This document shows positions 9,001-12,000 of a DNA stretch of 13,037 bases, piece by piece. Where the stretch lies: positions 172,781 through 185,817 of the forward strand of contig MU646607.1 of the NCBI GenBank assembly GCA_026770585.1, written 5' to 3'. Source of the stretch: Baffinella frigidus (Eukaryota; Cryptophyceae; Cryptomonadales; Baffinellaceae). The stretch's first letter is position 1; each line of letters begins with the position of its first letter. The position numbers and the translations under genes were made by a program. The notes under the pieces are model-generated. The model ran no database searches and was not told the origin of the DNA. It was given only the letters and a program-made list of their open reading frames with translations.

Positions 9001-12000
9001 ACCCCCTGAAAGTACGAGATGGCTCCAATGCCAAGCCAAATCTGAGATAGAATCCATGAAGTTCAAGAGGGACCTCACCTCCAAGATCTGCTCCCTCGTC
9101 GCCAAGCAGGTTATGAACCTCACCTCACGGGGTAAAACTGTGTTTTTAAATGTGCGCCGTGGTACTGTTTACAATCTAAAAGGCGTGAGTCATGCTGTCA
9201 ATCTAACGCCGCGAAGCAGGTTATGAACCTTATCTACCACTGGAAACCTCCACCCCGTATTTGGTTCGGTGTTGTCAGCACGAAACGAAACGTCGCGTTC
9301 TGGAATTTCTGCGTGTGACCTGGCGTGGTTCTGACATCTGACGCTCCCTCCTTCAACATCAAACGCTCCCTCCTCTTGACATCTGACCCGCGTCTGACAT
9401 TTTCCGCCCCCTCTTCTGACAACTGACGCGCCCTCCTGGCTGCCATGTGCCCTCGTGTGACATATGACGTGCGTTCTTCTTGACATGCGACGCTCCCTCT
9501 TATCGACATCTGACGCTCTTTTGTTCGCAGTCGCCCTCGAAAAAGTTCACATCCAACGCCCCCTCTTCTCACATTTAACGCTCCCTCCTCTCCCTTTTCT
9601 GACATATGACGCTCCCTCTTCATGACATCCGACGATCCTTTTTCGCAGCCACCTTCGAAGAAGTTCACATCCAACGCCCCCTCTTTGTCACATCTAACGC
9701 CCCCTCCTCTTAACATCTGATATCCAACGCCCCCTCCTCTTGACATCTGACGCGCCCTCCCCCACATTGCAGTGAACCTTTTCACATCTAACGCCCCCTC
9801 CTCTCCCTCTTCTCGACATCTTCTGCCCCCTCTTCTCGACATCTGACGCCCCCTCTCGTGCGCAGTCACCTTCAAAGAAGTTCCAGACAGACACGATCGT
9901 CAAGGTCCTCGTCGACGCGGGCGATTACGTCCAGGATCAGGTTACGAGCCCCCCACCCTCAACCCTCCCACCCTACACCCTACACCCCACACCCTACACC
10001 CTACACCCTGCACCCTACGTTCAGGACCAGGTTAACCTCGAAAACCTAAAACAAAACACCAAAGCCCAAAAACCCAACCCCAAACCCCAAACCCCAAACC
10101 CCAAACCCCAAACCCCAAACCCTAAACCGTAAGAAAGCAAACCCGAAGCAGGTGATCGCGTCGCTGCCCGCGCTGATGAAAACCCCAAACCGAGACCTCC
10201 CTCCAGGCGTAGTCAATACCCTAGGCTACCTACCCTACCGAAGTCAACACCCTAGGCCACCTACCCTACCGAAGTCAACACCCTAGGCCACCTACCCTGT
10301 GTTCGCCTCGTCAGCTTCGCACGTGTGAAACGGCGAAACGAAAGCGAACCGCTTGACCTTTACTACTGTAATGAGGCCTCTACTGATGATGCTCCCCGAA
10401 GCAGGTGATAGCGTCGCTGCCCGCGCTGATCGCCGCTGAGACCTCCCTCCAGGCACCCGAAACCCCAAACCCCAAACCCGAACCCCACATTGCAGTAGAC
10501 CCTCGATGCGAATCCCAAAACCCTAAACCCTCAACACTCGCCCTGCACCCTGAATCCTAAGCCCAAACCCCTAAACCCTTACCCCTAAACCCTTATCCCT
10601 AAACAATAAACACTAAACCCTAAACCCTAATCCCTAAAACTAAAACCCTACACGCTGCTATGAAAGTCGGCACGTTACGTGCGATAAGGTCGTAGGAGGT
10701 GGAGTTAGAATCCATCCGGAAAATGCTCGTATGAGCGGCCGACACGGGGTACAGTAAGTGGCACAATGCGTAGCATGTGCGGCGCTGACGCTGGTTGTTT
10801 GGCAATAAATTATCAATCTCTGCGATAAGGTCTCATCAGTCCTGGGATTGCAATAACCTAGGTAGGGTTGAGGGATTAGGATCAAGGGGTGAGGGATGAG
10901 GGTTTAGGGATTAGGGTGGTCGCGGCTGAGACCTCCCTCCAGGCAAGCCCCCCCCTAAACCCTACACCCTAAACTTTAAACTTGAACCCTAAACCCTAAA
11001 ACCTAAACCCTGAACCCTAAACCCCAAACCCCAAAACCCCAAACCCCAAACCCCAAACCCTAATAGTTAAATGTTACACAAAATTATAACATCTGAACCC
11101 GAAACCCGAACCCCTCTAGACCCTAATCCCTCAACCCTAAACCCTCACCCCGGAACCCTAAACCCTGAAGACCCTCCCTACACCCTACGCACTAAACCCC
11201 CAACCCCAAACACTAAAACCCTACCCATAAGCAGGCGTACACAGTGCACACGCTGTTCCGGGCGATCGAGGATGACTGCTCCAAGCCGAAGCTCAACCAG
11301 ATCGCCGTTTGGTGCACCGGCGAATATGGCGAGGTGCACAAACCCCAAGCCCTCAACCCTCAACCCTAAAACCCCTACCCTTGAGGGTTTAGGGGTTTGG
11401 GTTTGGGTTTAGGATTTATGGTGTAGGATTTTGTTCGGGGTTCGGGGGTTCGAGTTAAGGTGCAGGGTTTAGGTTTGGGGTTTAGAAGGAGCTCGAAGCC
11501 GAAGCTCAACCAGATCGCTGTTTGGTGCACCGGCGAATATGGCGAGGTAAGACTTGTTGCTCACGACATTTTGTTCCAGGGTGGGGGCTCAGGGTCCAGG
11601 CTTCAGGTTTTGGGCCTTAAAGTTAAGGCGTTAGGGTTCAGGGTTCAAGGTGCAGGGAGCAATGTGGCGCCCTGTTGCCCTCCTCCCGCTAAAGAGGAGT
11701 ACGGTACCATCAATATCGAGATATCACTGCCATGGCTTTAGGGTTCCGAAGCCCAAAACCCGAAACCCAAAACCCAAAACCCGAAACCCGAAACCCGCAT
11801 CCTGAAACTCCATCACGAAACCCCCCCCGCGCGCGCAGCTTCTGGTGGCGCCGTTCCGGCCTCAGTCATCAAGCTCATTCACTAAACCATCAACCCTACA
11901 CCCTACACCCTACACCCTACACCCTGCACCCTACACCCTACACCCTGCACCCTGCACCCTACACCCATAACCCATAACCTGTTCTGACTCACAACTGTTC

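Larger units (their letters stand above)
9325..9860 (+). repeat. GACATCTGACGCCCCCTC satellite, intron 12 block
   Basis: More than fifteen variable units of about 20-27 bp around GACATCTGACGCTCCCTC and CACATCTAACGCCCCCTC. Lack of stops on the minus strand creates a spurious 213-codon reading frame there. Confidence 0.88.
8846..9865 (+). repeat. intron 12: exon 12 duplication, inserted segment, satellite with exon 13 copies
   Basis: Nearly free of telomere-like DNA. 8846-8918 is unique intron sequence duplicated at 9110-9182 together with most of exon 12. About 8919-9060 is an inserted segment with short inverted repeats. 9300-9860 is satellite with short exon 13 starts. Confidence 0.8.
9941..10404 (+). 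repeat. intron 13: CCCTACA repeats, exon 13 end copy, exon 14 copy, 31-bp tandem
   Basis: Short CCCTACACC tract to 10015, exon 13 end copy at 10016-10030, CCCCAAA tract 10080-10128, exon 14 copy 10152-10206, a 31-bp tandem repeat 10209-10299, then about 100 bp of unique sequence before exon 14. Confidence 0.82.

Noticed and set aside
9773-9785. A further exon 13 copy at CATTGCAG|TGAACCTTTTC
   Set aside because: Only the acceptor and a weak AAGTTC-like echo match; too short to support beside the two better copies.
9234-9875. 213-codon open frame on the minus strand
   Set aside because: It is the complement of the GACATCTGACG satellite and exon 13; the protein is a low-complexity repeat (MSRRG, GGVRC) with no family resemblance. 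Openness follows from repeat composition.
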